A stretch of DNA of 64,000 bases from G965229605 sp965229605 (lineage in GTDB: Bacteria > Pseudomonadota > Alphaproteobacteria > CBDDJK01). The translations under genes were made by a program, and so were the position numbers. Under the pieces are notes generated by a model that was not told where the DNA came from, did no database searches, and worked only from the letters and a program-made list of their open reading frames with translations. The stretch spans positions 1,488,001-1,552,000 of the forward strand of contig OZ245892.1 in the NCBI GenBank assembly GCA_965229605.1, in the 5' to 3' direction. This document shows positions 16,370 to 25,836 of the stretch, one piece after another. How positions within the stretch are numbered: position 1 is the first letter of the stretch; each line of letters begins with the position of its first letter.

Positions 16370-17005
16370 TCAGCTATTTTCTGGTTCAAGCTCTTCTTCG
16401 CGCATGGCGATCTGGCTTGGCACCGTGCTTCCGATCAAGCCCGCTTCTTCAAGCTCCTTGAGGCCCGGCAATTCATCGAGACTGCTCAGGTGAAAATGAT
16501 CAAGAAAAGCCGCTGTTGTCCCCCAGGTCATAGGCCGTCCAGGGCTACGCTTGCGGCCTTTGGGCATGATCCAGTCACTGGCCAACAGAATATCAAGGGT
16601 GCCGCGATTGACTGAATAGCCGCGAATAGCCTCAATCTCGGCCCGTGTGACCGGCTGATGATAGGCAATTACCGCCAAAGTTTCCGAGGCTGCCCGCGAT
16701 AAACGCTGTGGCCGGTCCACTCGCAATTTAAGCTGTGGCGATAGGTCGGGGGCGGTGCGGAAAGCAAATCCGGCCCCGATCCGGCGCAATTCAATCCCGC
16801 GCCCAAGATAGAGGTCTGATAGATGCTCAATCAGACAAGAAAGCGCCTCCTGTTCACAACCGGGGAAATAGGGCAAGAGATCATCCATCGTCAAGGGATC
16901 GGCACTGGCAAAGAACAGAGCCTCCAGCAGACGCAACTGTTCATTTTGTTCAGGCGTGATCGGCTCTTGCTGAAACGCCTCGCTGGAAGGGAAAGAAGAA
17001 TCCAT
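16370..17005 (-). CDS. scpB: Segregation and condensation protein B
   Basis: 211 residues. ScpB is a winged-helix subunit that, with ScpA and SMC, forms the condensin acting on chromosome segregation. Recognisable segments: RLLEALFFASADPLTMDDL near 25, the conserved LSRAASETLAVIAYHQPVTR (about 102-121) followed by AEIEAIRGYSVNRGTLDILL and the wing with GRPMTWGTTAAFLDHFHL. The C-terminus is acidic. It is 32 bases downstream of scpA and is probably cotranscribed with it. Confidence 0.95.
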   Translation of the reverse strand: MDSSFPSSEAFQQEPITPEQNEQLRLLEALFFASADPLTMDDLLPYFPGCEQEALSCLIEHLSDLYLGRGIELRRIGAGFAFRTAPDLSPQLKLRVDRPQRLSRAASETLAVIAYHQPVTRAEIEAIRGYSVNRGTLDILLASDWIMPKGRKRSPGRPMTWGTTAAFLDHFHLSSLDELPGLKELEEAGLIGSTVPSQIAMREEELEPENS

Positions 17006-17037
17006 TATTGCCTCTTTTATTGATTATTCTTTAGTTC

Positions 17038-17913
17038 TCAGGCTTTAGCCCGAACATATAAAGGGGCTGCCGGATCAGCCTGACGCAACGTGAGTTCGTT
17101 GGTGCGGGCCAGTTCCAGACAGGCCAGAAAGCTGGCAGCGATAATGGACCGTTGAACCAGAGGTTCTTCATCGACACCAAGCTCAAGTCCATCAAACGCC
17201 ATCCACTCAGGCGCAGCTTTCAGGCCTCCATGGTCAGAAAGTCCTAAAATCTCCCGCAATCGATCCAGAGCCGTTTCCATTGAGTGCAAGCGCGTTGGCG
17301 CAATCTTGAGCGGGGTTGCCCTGGTCCGCCGACTTTCTATTTGTCCATAGTCACGAATGAGGTCGTAAAAACTGATATCATAGACCAGATTATGGCGGGT
17401 TTCGATATGATCTGGTGAAAGCCGGGGGAAAATATCAACGCCCAGGCGCGGGCGATTTTGCAACTGTTTTGCCGCAAGCTGCATGGCTTCAAGCTGCTGG
17501 AGACGCCAGGCCAGATTTTCTGCCAGATTTTCATCATCCACTTCATCATCGCCGCTGATGGGCAACAATAGTTTTGATTTCAGATAGGACAGATAAGCCG
17601 CCATCACCAGATAATCTGCGGCAATTTCAAGGTCCAGTTTCTGCGCTTGTTCAATAAATAACAGATATTGTTCTGCCAGCGGTAAAATCTGCAAGCGGGA
17701 GAGATCAATTTTATGTTCCCGCGCCAACGACAATAAAAGATCAATCGGCCCTTCAAACCCGTCCAGAGTCAGCTGAAGGGCATCGCGCGAGTCAACCACA
17801 CTTGTCTGGGTACGAATTGTTTTCTGATCGTCCCATTGCTCGGCCCCGTTATCAGATAAGGGGTCAGAGGTCGTCGCATCAGGTGCGGGGGGAAAGCGTG
17901 TGCTGCGCTCCAT
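17038..17913 (-). CDS. scpA: Segregation and condensation protein A
   Basis: 291 residues. This is the kleisin subunit bridging SMC heads. The family start LTLDGFEGPIDLLLSLAREH is at about 49-68, then KIDLSRLQILPLAEQYL and the conserved AADYLVMAAYLSYLKSKLLL. The C-terminal winged helix ends with SFLACLELARTNELTLRQ. The N-terminal 45 residues are an unconserved acidic extension. The expected alphaproteobacterial neighbour nagZ is not upstream; mtaB is, about 120 bases away. Confidence 0.95.
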   Translation of the reverse strand: MERSTRFPPAPDATTSDPLSDNGAEQWDDQKTIRTQTSVVDSRDALQLTLDGFEGPIDLLLSLAREHKIDLSRLQILPLAEQYLLFIEQAQKLDLEIAADYLVMAAYLSYLKSKLLLPISGDDEVDDENLAENLAWRLQQLEAMQLAAKQLQNRPRLGVDIFPRLSPDHIETRHNLVYDISFYDLIRDYGQIESRRTRATPLKIAPTRLHSMETALDRLREILGLSDHGGLKAAPEWMAFDGLELGVDEEPLVQRSIIAASFLACLELARTNELTLRQADPAAPLYVRAKA

Positions 17914-18033
17914 TACTTTAATCCATTATTTATCGATAAAGGATATTCTATAGCGCGATTCGTCATGAAATTGACAAGATAAATTCCGGCTACCCCCCCA
18001 TTAAACGTGGGGGCAAATCAGGATTTCAGCATC

Positions 18034-19299
18034 CTATTTAAAGCGACCAAGCAAATATCCATCCTGCTTGCCGGTATATTGCACCTGAACCAGAGCCCCG
18101 TCCTCTGGAAAAGAAGCCGTGTTTTGCCCCGTCTCCACCAGACGCACCGGCGCATGTGCCGGAGAATGACCACAGCCATTCGATTCAATCAGAACCGCTT
18201 CTTCGCGGCCAAGCTGATGCGACATATAGGAATCAACCTGCTTGCTGCCAAGGGCGCGCAATCGCGCAGCCCGTTCCTTGCGAACCGGCACCGGCACCTG
18301 ATCGGGAATACGGGCCGCAGGAGTGCCGTCGCGTGCTGAAAAAGGGAACACATGCAAAAAGGTCAAGCCGCATTCTTCCACAAGATCAAGCGTGCGCTGA
18401 AATCGTTCATCACTTTCAGTTGGAAAGCCGGTGATCAGGTCAGCTCCCAGCACAATATCCGGGCGCAATTCCCGTAAACGTCTGGATGTATGGCAGGCAT
18501 CAGCAAAAAGATGACGACGCTTCATGCGTTTCAAAATCAAATCATCTCCGGCTTGAAGCGACAGATGCACATGCGGCATCAAACGTTCTTCTTCAGCGAA
18601 AGCCGCAAAAAGCACCTCATCAATCTCGCTGCAATCCAGAGACGACAGACGCAAACGCAATAAACCCGGCACGGCTTGTAAAAGAGTCCTGACCAGTTTC
18701 CCCAGAGTAGGCTGCTGATCAAGGTCTTGCCCGTAAGCTGTCAGATCAACCCCGGTCAGGATAATTTCCTTCACTCCTTCCTCGACCAGATTTCTGGCTT
18801 CATCAATGATGTCATCCAGTGTCAGCGAATAGCTGGGCCCGCGTCCTTGCGGAATAATACAAAAGGTGCAACTGTGATTACAGCCATTTTGAATTTGTAG
18901 AAAAGCCCGCGCCTTGCCGCCAAATCCCTTTAGTTTAGCCTGTTTTGTTTCTGAAATAATGGGAGAATTATCTTCAAACCGATAGGCCGCAGGATTGAGT
19001 TTATCGCGGTTGGCAACTGTTTTGGCCACACCCTCCATCGCTGCAAATTTCTCAGGGTTCAGCGTCGCGGCACAGCCGGTCACAATAATATTGGCTGCCG
19101 GATTATCCCGGTGCAATTTACGGATGGTCTGGCGAGTCTGGCGCACGGCTTCATTGGTTACCGCGCAGCTATTGACAATTAAAAGCTCCGAATCCTTTGT
19201 ATCAGCATGATTTTCCAAGTCGGGCATTTGCCGGATGGCTTCGGATTCAAAGCGATTAAGCCGACAACCCAGGGTGACAATTTTGCGCTTCATACCCAA
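18034..19299 (-). CDS. mtaB: tRNA t6A37 methylthiotransferase MtaB
   Basis: 421 residues. A radical-SAM methylthiotransferase that converts t6A37 to ms2t6A37 in tRNAs reading ANN codons. The N-terminal UPF0004 domain carries cluster cysteines in VTLGCRLNRFESE, NSCAVTNEAV and VTGCAATLNP; the radical SAM motif is NGCNHSCTFCIIPQGRGPS (about 140-158; CxxxCxxC). A C-terminal TRAM-like region (from about 360) has VLIESNGCGHSPAHAPVRL. The MtaB subgroup is favoured over MiaB by the GCRLN start and the short length. It begins 3 bases past the dapF stop, so the two form an operon. Confidence 0.93.
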   Translation of the reverse strand: MGMKRKIVTLGCRLNRFESEAIRQMPDLENHADTKDSELLIVNSCAVTNEAVRQTRQTIRKLHRDNPAANIIVTGCAATLNPEKFAAMEGVAKTVANRDKLNPAAYRFEDNSPIISETKQAKLKGFGGKARAFLQIQNGCNHSCTFCIIPQGRGPSYSLTLDDIIDEARNLVEEGVKEIILTGVDLTAYGQDLDQQPTLGKLVRTLLQAVPGLLRLRLSSLDCSEIDEVLFAAFAEEERLMPHVHLSLQAGDDLILKRMKRRHLFADACHTSRRLRELRPDIVLGADLITGFPTESDERFQRTLDLVEECGLTFLHVFPFSARDGTPAARIPDQVPVPVRKERAARLRALGSKQVDSYMSHQLGREEAVLIESNGCGHSPAHAPVRLVETGQNTASFPEDGALVQVQYTGKQDGYLLGRFK

Positions 19300-19302
19300 C
19301 CC

Positions 19303-20250
19303 CTAAAGCGTGCCATGATAAACAACCTGCCAAGGTCCAGCCAGAATGACATGATTGTCGCTGGCCCGCCATGTGCCTTTAAGCCATTGATCAGGGGAAT
19401 GGCCAGTTTTTGCAAAATGAAAACTGCCATCAACCAATATATCAATCGATAATTTATCGCTGCGCGTTGCCAGCCCGCGCTGCACCGCCGCAACCATTGC
19501 TGCCGCCGAACCAGAGCCACAGGCCAGCGTCAGCCCGGCCCCGCGCTCATGGACTCGCAAGCGCAACCGATTGTCATCGGCTTTCGATAAAAAACCGATA
19601 TTCACGCCGTCCGGGAAAAGATTCTTAAAGCGTGGGTCTTTCATCATGCTTTCACAAAAGCGCATAATCTGTTCTGTATGTTCAAGCGCAGAATCTTGCT
19701 GAAGAACAAATACCGCATGGGGATTGCCAAATCCGGTGACAACCGCGCCCTCCTGCAAATCCTGATAATCAGCAAATTCATCTGGAATCGGCAATTTAAC
19801 ATGATCAAGATCGACATCTTCACATTGACCATGTTTGCCCGCAGAAATATCCTGCCACTTGCGGACAGGCTCCCCCATATCAACCGCAACAATCGACTGC
19901 GCCGGATCATGCACCCAGGCATCCAGAATAATATGCCGTGTTGAAAAACTGATCCTGGGCTGATTCAATTCCTGCATCAGGAATCCGGCAATAGCCCGCG
20001 TGCCATTGCCGCAGGCTCCGGCTTCTCCGCCATCGCTGTTATAAAAACGCAGATTGGCTGCGACCCGCTCTTTATGTGCATTATCTGGTCGATCAATAAC
20101 AATCAGCTGGTCAAAGCCAATGCCTCCACGTCGGTCCGCCAAAGCAATAATCTGATCCGGGCGCGGCATAAATTCACCCTCCATATCCCGGCGGTCCAGG
20201 ACAAGAAAATCATTGCCAAGCCCATGCATTTTTATGAAGTTCATCGCCAT
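19303..20250 (-). CDS. dapF: Diaminopimelate epimerase
   Basis: 315 residues, slightly longer than the usual 275-290. It interconverts LL- and meso-diaminopimelate for lysine and peptidoglycan synthesis. Both catalytic cysteines are present: the first in NSDGGEAGACGNGTRAIA (about 71-88) and the second in ERGAGLTLACGSGSAAA (about 234-250). The start FIKMHGLGNDFLVLD is typical. The extra length lies in a middle insertion around CEDVDLDHVKL. It is divergent from lysS across a 177-bp gap and leads the mtaB operon. Confidence 0.95.
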   Translation of the reverse strand: MAMNFIKMHGLGNDFLVLDRRDMEGEFMPRPDQIIALADRRGGIGFDQLIVIDRPDNAHKERVAANLRFYNSDGGEAGACGNGTRAIAGFLMQELNQPRISFSTRHIILDAWVHDPAQSIVAVDMGEPVRKWQDISAGKHGQCEDVDLDHVKLPIPDEFADYQDLQEGAVVTGFGNPHAVFVLQQDSALEHTEQIMRFCESMMKDPRFKNLFPDGVNIGFLSKADDNRLRLRVHERGAGLTLACGSGSAAAMVAAVQRGLATRSDKLSIDILVDGSFHFAKTGHSPDQWLKGTWRASDNHVILAGPWQVVYHGTL

Positions 20251-20427
20251 TTATCGCGCCTTTTCTTTCGTGGGTTCCTCCTTGCATGACTTGTTAAATC
20301 GGTCAAGGATGGAGTTTTACACTTGAGCATGATTTAATCTGTGGCGCAGGTGAATAAATATGATATAGCGGCTTTGTGATCAGGTTCAATGCAACCTTAT
20401 CTCTATACAACAGAAAGATTGATATCT

Positions 20428-22032
20428 ATGCAAGGCGGTAACTCATCAGCTTGGCCTTTTGTGGAGGCCCAGAAGATTTTAGACCGGCTGGCCGGGCAGG
20501 TGCCAGCCAAGGGCTATGTGCTGTTTGAAACCGGCTATGGTCCGTCAGGCTTGCCTCATATCGGCACTTTTGGCGAAGTTCTGCGCACCTCAATGATCCG
20601 TCATGCCTTTATGCAATTATCCGATATTCCAACCCGCCTGATTGCTTTTTCCGACGATATGGACGGGCTGCGCAAGGTGCCGGGCAATGTGCCTAACCCC
20701 GATATACTTGAACGGCACTTGAACTGGCCGCTTACCCGTATCCCGGACCCGTTTGGCACCCATGAAAGCTTTGGTCACCATAATAATGCCGAGCTTTGCC
20801 GGTTCCTTGACCAGTTCGGATTTGATTATGAATTTGCCAGCTCCAGTGACTATTATCAGTCAGGAAAATTCGACCCGGGCTTGCGTGCTGTTCTTGACCA
20901 TTACGACCGGATTACGAAAATCATGCAGGCCTCCTTACGACAGGAACGGTCTGAAACCTACAGCCCCTTTTTGCCGATTGATGAAGAATCCGGACAAGTG
21001 CTGCAAGTTCCCGTATTGGCGCATGATGCCAAGGCTGGCACAATTACCTATCAACGGGAAAATGGCCAGAAAGTTGAAACCCCTGTGACTGGCGGGCGAT
21101 GCAAGCTGCAATGGAAGCCAGACTGGGCCATGCGCTGGCATGTGCTTGATGTAAATTATGAAATGTCGGGAAAAGACCTGATCGATTCCGTGCGCCTTTC
21201 CAGCCAGATTTGCAAGACACTGGGCAGCCAGCCGCCCGAGGGATTCACTTATGAACTCTTTCTGGATGAAAATGGTGAAAAAATCTCTAAATCAAAAGGC
21301 AACGGTCTATCCATTGATGAGTGGTTGACCTATGGGACCAAAGAAAGCCTTGGGCTGTTCATGTATCAAAAGCCAAAATCCAGTAAACGGCTCTATTTTG
21401 ATGTGATCCCTAAACTGGTGGATGACTACCAGACCCTGCTGGCAGCCTATCCAGACCTGCCAGAAGACGAACAGACCAACTCCCCGATCTATCATTTGCA
21501 TCCAGACGGTATCTCTTCGGGAAGCAAAGAACGCGCAAATGATGGACCAGGATTGCAGCTCTTGATCAATCTTGTCTCGGCCTCAAACAGTATGAACCGC
21601 GATATTCTATGGGGCTTCGTCAAAAACTATGCAAAAGGCACCAGCCCGGAAAGCCACCCCGACCTTGATCACCGAATTGATCTGGCCATTCGCTATTATC
21701 GTGACTTTGTCAAACCGGCAAAGTCCTATCGCCTGGCCAATGAAGAAGAAAAGCAGGCCTTGAATGAACTCTATCAGGCGCTTAGCAGCTTTTACAAAGA
21801 CAACAATACTTTGGATGGAGAAGCTATTCAGACCCTTGTCTATCAGGTCGGCAAAGCCCATTATTCTAATTTACGTGACTGGTTTAAAATTCAATATCAA
21901 ATTCTGCTTGGACAGGATTCAGGCCCGCGTATCGGCAGTTTTTTTGCCCTTTACGGGCTGGAGAACAGCCTTGTACTGATTGACCGGGCCCGGTCCGGCC
22001 ACCTTGTAACCGACGAACAGGAGATAAAATGA
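20428..22032 (+). CDS. lysS: Class I lysyl-tRNA synthetase
   Basis: 534 residues from the chosen start. It charges tRNA-Lys and belongs to the class I (archaeal/alphaproteobacterial) form, unrelated to class II LysRS. The HIGH-type motif is in GYGPSGLPHIGTFGEVLR and the KMSKS motif is KISKSKGNGLS. I chose ATG 20428 because the protein then begins MQGGNSSAWPFVEAQKILD, matching the family N-terminus; an in-frame ATG at 20389 would add 13 residues of unconserved sequence and cannot be excluded. The 3' end overlaps the next gene by 4 bases (ATGA). Confidence 0.95.
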   Translation: MQGGNSSAWPFVEAQKILDRLAGQVPAKGYVLFETGYGPSGLPHIGTFGEVLRTSMIRHAFMQLSDIPTRLIAFSDDMDGLRKVPGNVPNPDILERHLNWPLTRIPDPFGTHESFGHHNNAELCRFLDQFGFDYEFASSSDYYQSGKFDPGLRAVLDHYDRITKIMQASLRQERSETYSPFLPIDEESGQVLQVPVLAHDAKAGTITYQRENGQKVETPVTGGRCKLQWKPDWAMRWHVLDVNYEMSGKDLIDSVRLSSQICKTLGSQPPEGFTYELFLDENGEKISKSKGNGLSIDEWLTYGTKESLGLFMYQKPKSSKRLYFDVIPKLVDDYQTLLAAYPDLPEDEQTNSPIYHLHPDGISSGSKERANDGPGLQLLINLVSASNSMNRDILWGFVKNYAKGTSPESHPDLDHRIDLAIRYYRDFVKPAKSYRLANEEEKQALNELYQALSSFYKDNNTLDGEAIQTLVYQVGKAHYSNLRDWFKIQYQILLGQDSGPRIGSFFALYGLENSLVLIDRARSGHLVTDEQEIK

Positions 22033-22283
22033 CTGGCACAAATACATCAGCTCATCCGCAAGAAGACCGTTTGCCCTCCCCTTGTATTGGGGTGTGCAAG
22101 ATTGGCGAGGACGGGCTTTATTGCGAAGGCTGTTTGCGCACACGCGGAGAAATCCGTGAGTGGAAACAGGCTGAACGAGAAGACCAGCTGGAAATTCTTG
22201 ATCGTCTGCGCGAGCGCAGAGCCGCCCTTGGCTTAAAGAAAAGACGCCGATCACGCGTGAACCGCCGCCGGGCTGCAAAATAA
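22029..22283 (+). CDS. DUF1289 family small Cys-rich protein
   Basis: 84 residues. The conserved DUF1289 core PSPCIGVCKIGEDGLYCEGC (about 18-37) carries four cysteines in a CxxxC...CxxC layout that suggests metal binding, followed by LRTRGEIREWKQA and a charged helical tail ending in an Arg-rich stretch. The biochemical function of the family is not established. The start codon overlaps the lysS stop, so it is translationally coupled to the synthetase. Confidence 0.9.
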   Translation: MTGTNTSAHPQEDRLPSPCIGVCKIGEDGLYCEGCLRTRGEIREWKQAEREDQLEILDRLRERRAALGLKKRRRSRVNRRRAAK

Positions 22284-22310
22284 TCTGCAGACCCCATTGC
22301 AAAAGTAGAT

Positions 22311-23852
22311 ATGCTGAAATCTTCTGAAGAATTTGCGGATTTTAAAACGCGCTGGCAGGCAGGAGAATCCTTGCCCCTCCATCAGGAACTGAGCGCGGAT
22401 ATGGAGACACCGGTTTCCTGTTTTTTAAAACTGGCCGGGTCGGACCCCAATGCTTTTTTGCTGGAATCGGTTGAAGGCGGGGCCTCACGTGGACGCTATT
22501 CTTTTGTCGGCGTACGCCCGGACCTGATCTGGAGGTGTCATAATCAGGGAAAGAGTAACCGGGTTGAGGTCAAAAACCTTGATGAAAATAATCAAGGCGA
22601 CTGGCAAGAGGTCGATGCGCCAGCCCTGGATTCCTTGCGCCAGCAGATTAGCGGAATCAGGATTGCGCTGCCAGACCATCTGCCGCCGATGTCGGTTGGT
22701 CTGGTGGGCTATCTTGGCTATGGCACCGTGCGCTGGGTTGAGGAGATTCCAGACCAGAAGCCCGATCAGCTAAACCTGCCAGACGGCTTATTTGTGCGTC
22801 CGACCGTGATTTTGGTGATTGACACTGTCACCGATCAAATGACCTTGGTCACCCCGGCCTGGAATAATGGGGAGCCCGCAGAAGCCGCTTTTGAACAGGC
22901 GCAGGCCCGGCTTGAATGGGCAATTTCACGGCTTGATCGTTCCCTGCCGCCCTCCCCTGCCAGATATAATCCGGCCAATCATTCCGCTGTCTCCATTCCC
23001 GACATGATTGAACAATCACGGACCATGCCTCCTGAAGCCTATTGCCAGATGGTGGAGCGAGCCAAGGAATATATCCTGGCCGGGGATATTTTTCAGGTCG
23101 TCCTGTCGCAGCGATTCAGCTTCCCCTATGAAGGAGAGCCTTTTGATTTTTATCGTGAATTGCGGCGTACTAATCCGGCCCCGTTTCTTTTTTACCTGCG
23201 CTTTGAAGGGTTTTCGGTTGCCGGATCAAGCCCTGAAATTTTGGTGCGTTTGCGTGATAACACGATTACAATTCGCCCGATTGCCGGGACCGCCGCCCGC
23301 GGTGCAACCTATCAAGAAGACAGATTGCTGGAACAAACCCTGCTTGCGGATCCCAAAGAGCGGGCCGAACATCTTATGCTGCTTGATCTGGCCCGCAATG
23401 ATGTTGGCCGGGCGGCGGAAATCGGCTCGGTCGATGTGACGGCCCAATATGAGATCGAACGCTATAGCCGGGTGATGCATATTGCGTCGCATGTAGAAGG
23501 AAAGCTACGGGCTGATCTGGATGCGCTGGATGCGCTTTTAGCCGGGTTTCCGGCTGGCACGGTGAGCGGGGCGCCAAAGGTGCGCGCCATGGAAATTATT
23601 GATGAACTGGAGCCCTTGCGCCGGGGGATTTATAGCGGCTGCGTTGGCTATTTTGGAGCAGACGGGTCAATGGACAGCTGCATTGCCCTGCGCACAGCTA
23701 TTTTAAGTGAAGGAAAAATCCACATTCAGGCCGGGGCCGGTGTGGTTGCCGACAGTGACCCTGTGGGCGAGCAAAAGGAATGTGAGAAGAAAGCCAGTGC
23801 TCTATTTGCAGCCTTGATTCGTGCGCTTGATACCCAGGGTCAGGACTCATAA
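22311..23852 (+). CDS. trpE: Anthranilate synthase component I
   Basis: 513 residues. It turns chorismate and ammonia into anthranilate, the first step of tryptophan synthesis. The N-terminal domain contains the tryptophan-binding LLESVEGGASRGRYSFVG (about 50-67). The chorismate-binding domain has GDIFQVVLSQRFS, IAGTAARGAT, LLDLARNDVGR, AGTVSGAPKVRAMEIIDELE and the final IQAGAGVVADSDPVGEQKEC. The amidotransferase partner TrpG is not adjacent; the gene sits after lysS/DUF1289 and converges on fghA. No leader peptide with tandem Trp codons is visible in the 27-bp upstream gap. Confidence 0.96.
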   Translation: MLKSSEEFADFKTRWQAGESLPLHQELSADMETPVSCFLKLAGSDPNAFLLESVEGGASRGRYSFVGVRPDLIWRCHNQGKSNRVEVKNLDENNQGDWQEVDAPALDSLRQQISGIRIALPDHLPPMSVGLVGYLGYGTVRWVEEIPDQKPDQLNLPDGLFVRPTVILVIDTVTDQMTLVTPAWNNGEPAEAAFEQAQARLEWAISRLDRSLPPSPARYNPANHSAVSIPDMIEQSRTMPPEAYCQMVERAKEYILAGDIFQVVLSQRFSFPYEGEPFDFYRELRRTNPAPFLFYLRFEGFSVAGSSPEILVRLRDNTITIRPIAGTAARGATYQEDRLLEQTLLADPKERAEHLMLLDLARNDVGRAAEIGSVDVTAQYEIERYSRVMHIASHVEGKLRADLDALDALLAGFPAGTVSGAPKVRAMEIIDELEPLRRGIYSGCVGYFGADGSMDSCIALRTAILSEGKIHIQAGAGVVADSDPVGEQKECEKKASALFAALIRALDTQGQDS

Positions 23853-23857
23853 AATTC

Positions 23858-24700
23858 TTATGCCGATAAAATTTTGGCGTGATGGGCAAGGTGATGTTCA
23901 ATAAAACTCTGGATGAAATAATAGCTGTGATCATAGCCAGAACGCAGGTGAAGTGACAGTTTCTGCCCGGCCTGTGCGCAAGCCTGTTCAAAGAGTTCCG
24001 GTTTTAACTGGTCGGATAGAAAATTATCGCTGCCACCCTGATCAATCAATATTTCAGGAAAACCGGACCGGTCTCCAGCCGCCTGCATCAGGGCACAGGC
24101 ATCATGCTTTTGCCATTCGTTCTCATCGCTTCCCAAATAGCCTGAAAAAGCCTTGCGTCCCCACGGCACCTGCGCCGGAGCAACAATCGGCGCAAAGGCA
24201 GAAAGCGACTTGAACAGGGACGGATATTTCAATCCCAGCGTCAAGGCCCCATGCCCGCCCATCGAATGGCCCATCAGCCCTTGCCTGTCCGCAAGAACCG
24301 GAAAATGATCAATGCATAGTCTGTTCAATTCGCTGACGATATAGTCTTCCATCCTGAAATGCTGTGACCAGGGGTCTTGTGTCGCATTGATATAGAACCC
24401 GGCCCCTTTGCCAAAGTCATAGGCTGAATCATCCGGTACCTGATCGCCGCGCGGAGAGGTATCGGGCGCAATAATCGCGATGCCTTCTTTTGCGGCGAAT
24501 CCATAGGCCCCGGCTTTGGTCGTAAAATTATCATGGGTGCAGGTCAGACCCGATAAAAAGGTCACAAACGGGACTTTTTGACCGTCAGTTTGCGGCGGCA
24601 GGAAGACAGAAAATTTCATCGCGCAGTCAAGCACTGCACTCTCGTGCTGACAGACTTTTAACTGCCCCCCATGGCAAAGATGTTCTTCAAGCAGCTCCAT
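23858..24700 (-). CDS. fghA: S-formylglutathione hydrolase
   Basis: 280 residues, the family size. An alpha/beta hydrolase that releases formate and glutathione from S-formylglutathione, the last step of glutathione-dependent formaldehyde oxidation. The nucleophile elbow GHSMGGHGAL (about 148-157) holds the Ser; the Asp is in LIDQGGSDNFL and the His in SGYDHSYYF. The motif FLSGLTCTHDNF near 48 is typical. It follows adhC by one base, giving a two-gene operon for successive steps. Confidence 0.96.
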   Translation of the reverse strand: MELLEEHLCHGGQLKVCQHESAVLDCAMKFSVFLPPQTDGQKVPFVTFLSGLTCTHDNFTTKAGAYGFAAKEGIAIIAPDTSPRGDQVPDDSAYDFGKGAGFYINATQDPWSQHFRMEDYIVSELNRLCIDHFPVLADRQGLMGHSMGGHGALTLGLKYPSLFKSLSAFAPIVAPAQVPWGRKAFSGYLGSDENEWQKHDACALMQAAGDRSGFPEILIDQGGSDNFLSDQLKPELFEQACAQAGQKLSLHLRSGYDHSYYFIQSFIEHHLAHHAKILSA

Positions 24701-24701
24701 A

Positions 24702-25808
24702 TCAATAGATCACGACACTGCGAATAGATTTGCCTTCATGCATCAGGCTAAAAGCCTCATTGATCGAATCAAGCGGCATGGTATGGGTGATCAGATCGTC
24801 AATATTGATCTTGCCATCCATATACCAGTCCACAATTTTCGGGACATCGGTACGCCCGCGCGCCCCGCCAAAAGCCGATCCGCGCCAGACCCGCCCGGTG
24901 ACAAGCTGAAACGGACGGGTTGCAATTTCCTGCCCGGCCCCGGCAACCCCGATCACGATGCTTTCGCCCCAGCCTTTATGACAGCACTCAAGGGCCTGGC
25001 GCATGACATTGACATTGCCAATACATTCAAAGGAATAATCCACGCCACCATTGGTCAGGTCACAAATCGCCTCAACCACATTATCGGTTTCAGAGGGATT
25101 GATAAAATCGGTCATGCCAAAGGTCTTGCCAAGGTCGGCCTTGGCCGGATTAAGGTCAATGCCGATAATCTTGGAAGCCCCGATCATCCTGGCCCCTTGA
25201 ATAACATTCAAACCAATACCGCCAAGCCCGAATACGGCAACCGTAGAACCGGTTTCAACTTTTGCATCAAAAACAACCGCGCCAACCCCGGTGGTCACGC
25301 CGCAGCCGATATAGCAAACCTTGTCAAAAGGGGCGTCCTCACGGATTTTGGCCACCGCAATTTCAGGCAAAACCGTAAAATTGGAAAAAGTCGAACAGCC
25401 CATATAATGCAAAATCGACTTGCCATTATGAGAAAAGCGGCTGGTCCCGTCTGGCATCACGCCCTTGCCCTGAGTTGTGCGGATCGACTGACAGAGATTG
25501 GTTTTCGGATGCAGACAAAAGTCACAAGATCGACACTCCGGCGTATAAAGCGGGATAACATGATCGCCTGGCTTGATCGAGTGCACATCCGCCCCAACCT
25601 CCCGCACAATGCCTGCGCCCTCATGGCCTAAAATCGCCGGGAAAGCCCCTTCCGGATCATCCCCCGACAAGGTAAAGGCATCGGTATGACAGACCCCGGT
25701 TGCCATATTTTCAATCAGCACTTCGCCTGCTTTTGGCCCGTCAAGATCGACGGTTTCAATCTCTAAAGGCGCGCCCGCTTTATAGGCAACGGCTGCACGT
25801 GTTTTCAT
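24702..25808 (-). CDS. adhC: S-(hydroxymethyl)glutathione dehydrogenase / class III alcohol dehydrogenase
   Basis: 368 residues. Oxidises the spontaneous formaldehyde-glutathione adduct with NAD. Catalytic zinc ligands are in GVCHTDAFTLSG (Cys) and LGHEGAGIVREVG (His); the structural zinc cysteines lie in PECRSCDFCLHPKTNLC; the cofactor fold has FGLGGIGLNVIQGA. The pairing with fghA supports formaldehyde detoxification or C1 oxidation, which fits the methylated-amine genes at 32.5-41.8 kb because their demethylation would release formaldehyde. It lies 28 bases downstream of miaA on the same strand. Confidence 0.96.
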   Translation of the reverse strand: MKTRAAVAYKAGAPLEIETVDLDGPKAGEVLIENMATGVCHTDAFTLSGDDPEGAFPAILGHEGAGIVREVGADVHSIKPGDHVIPLYTPECRSCDFCLHPKTNLCQSIRTTQGKGVMPDGTSRFSHNGKSILHYMGCSTFSNFTVLPEIAVAKIREDAPFDKVCYIGCGVTTGVGAVVFDAKVETGSTVAVFGLGGIGLNVIQGARMIGASKIIGIDLNPAKADLGKTFGMTDFINPSETDNVVEAICDLTNGGVDYSFECIGNVNVMRQALECCHKGWGESIVIGVAGAGQEIATRPFQLVTGRVWRGSAFGGARGRTDVPKIVDWYMDGKINIDDLITHTMPLDSINEAFSLMHEGKSIRSVVIY

Positions 25809-25836
25809 AGCTTCCCCCTATTTAAATATCACCCGT

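Noticed and set aside
24738..25631. 297-codon plus-strand frame opposite adhC
   Set aside because: adhC is conserved over its entire length; the opposite frame is low-similarity shadow translation.
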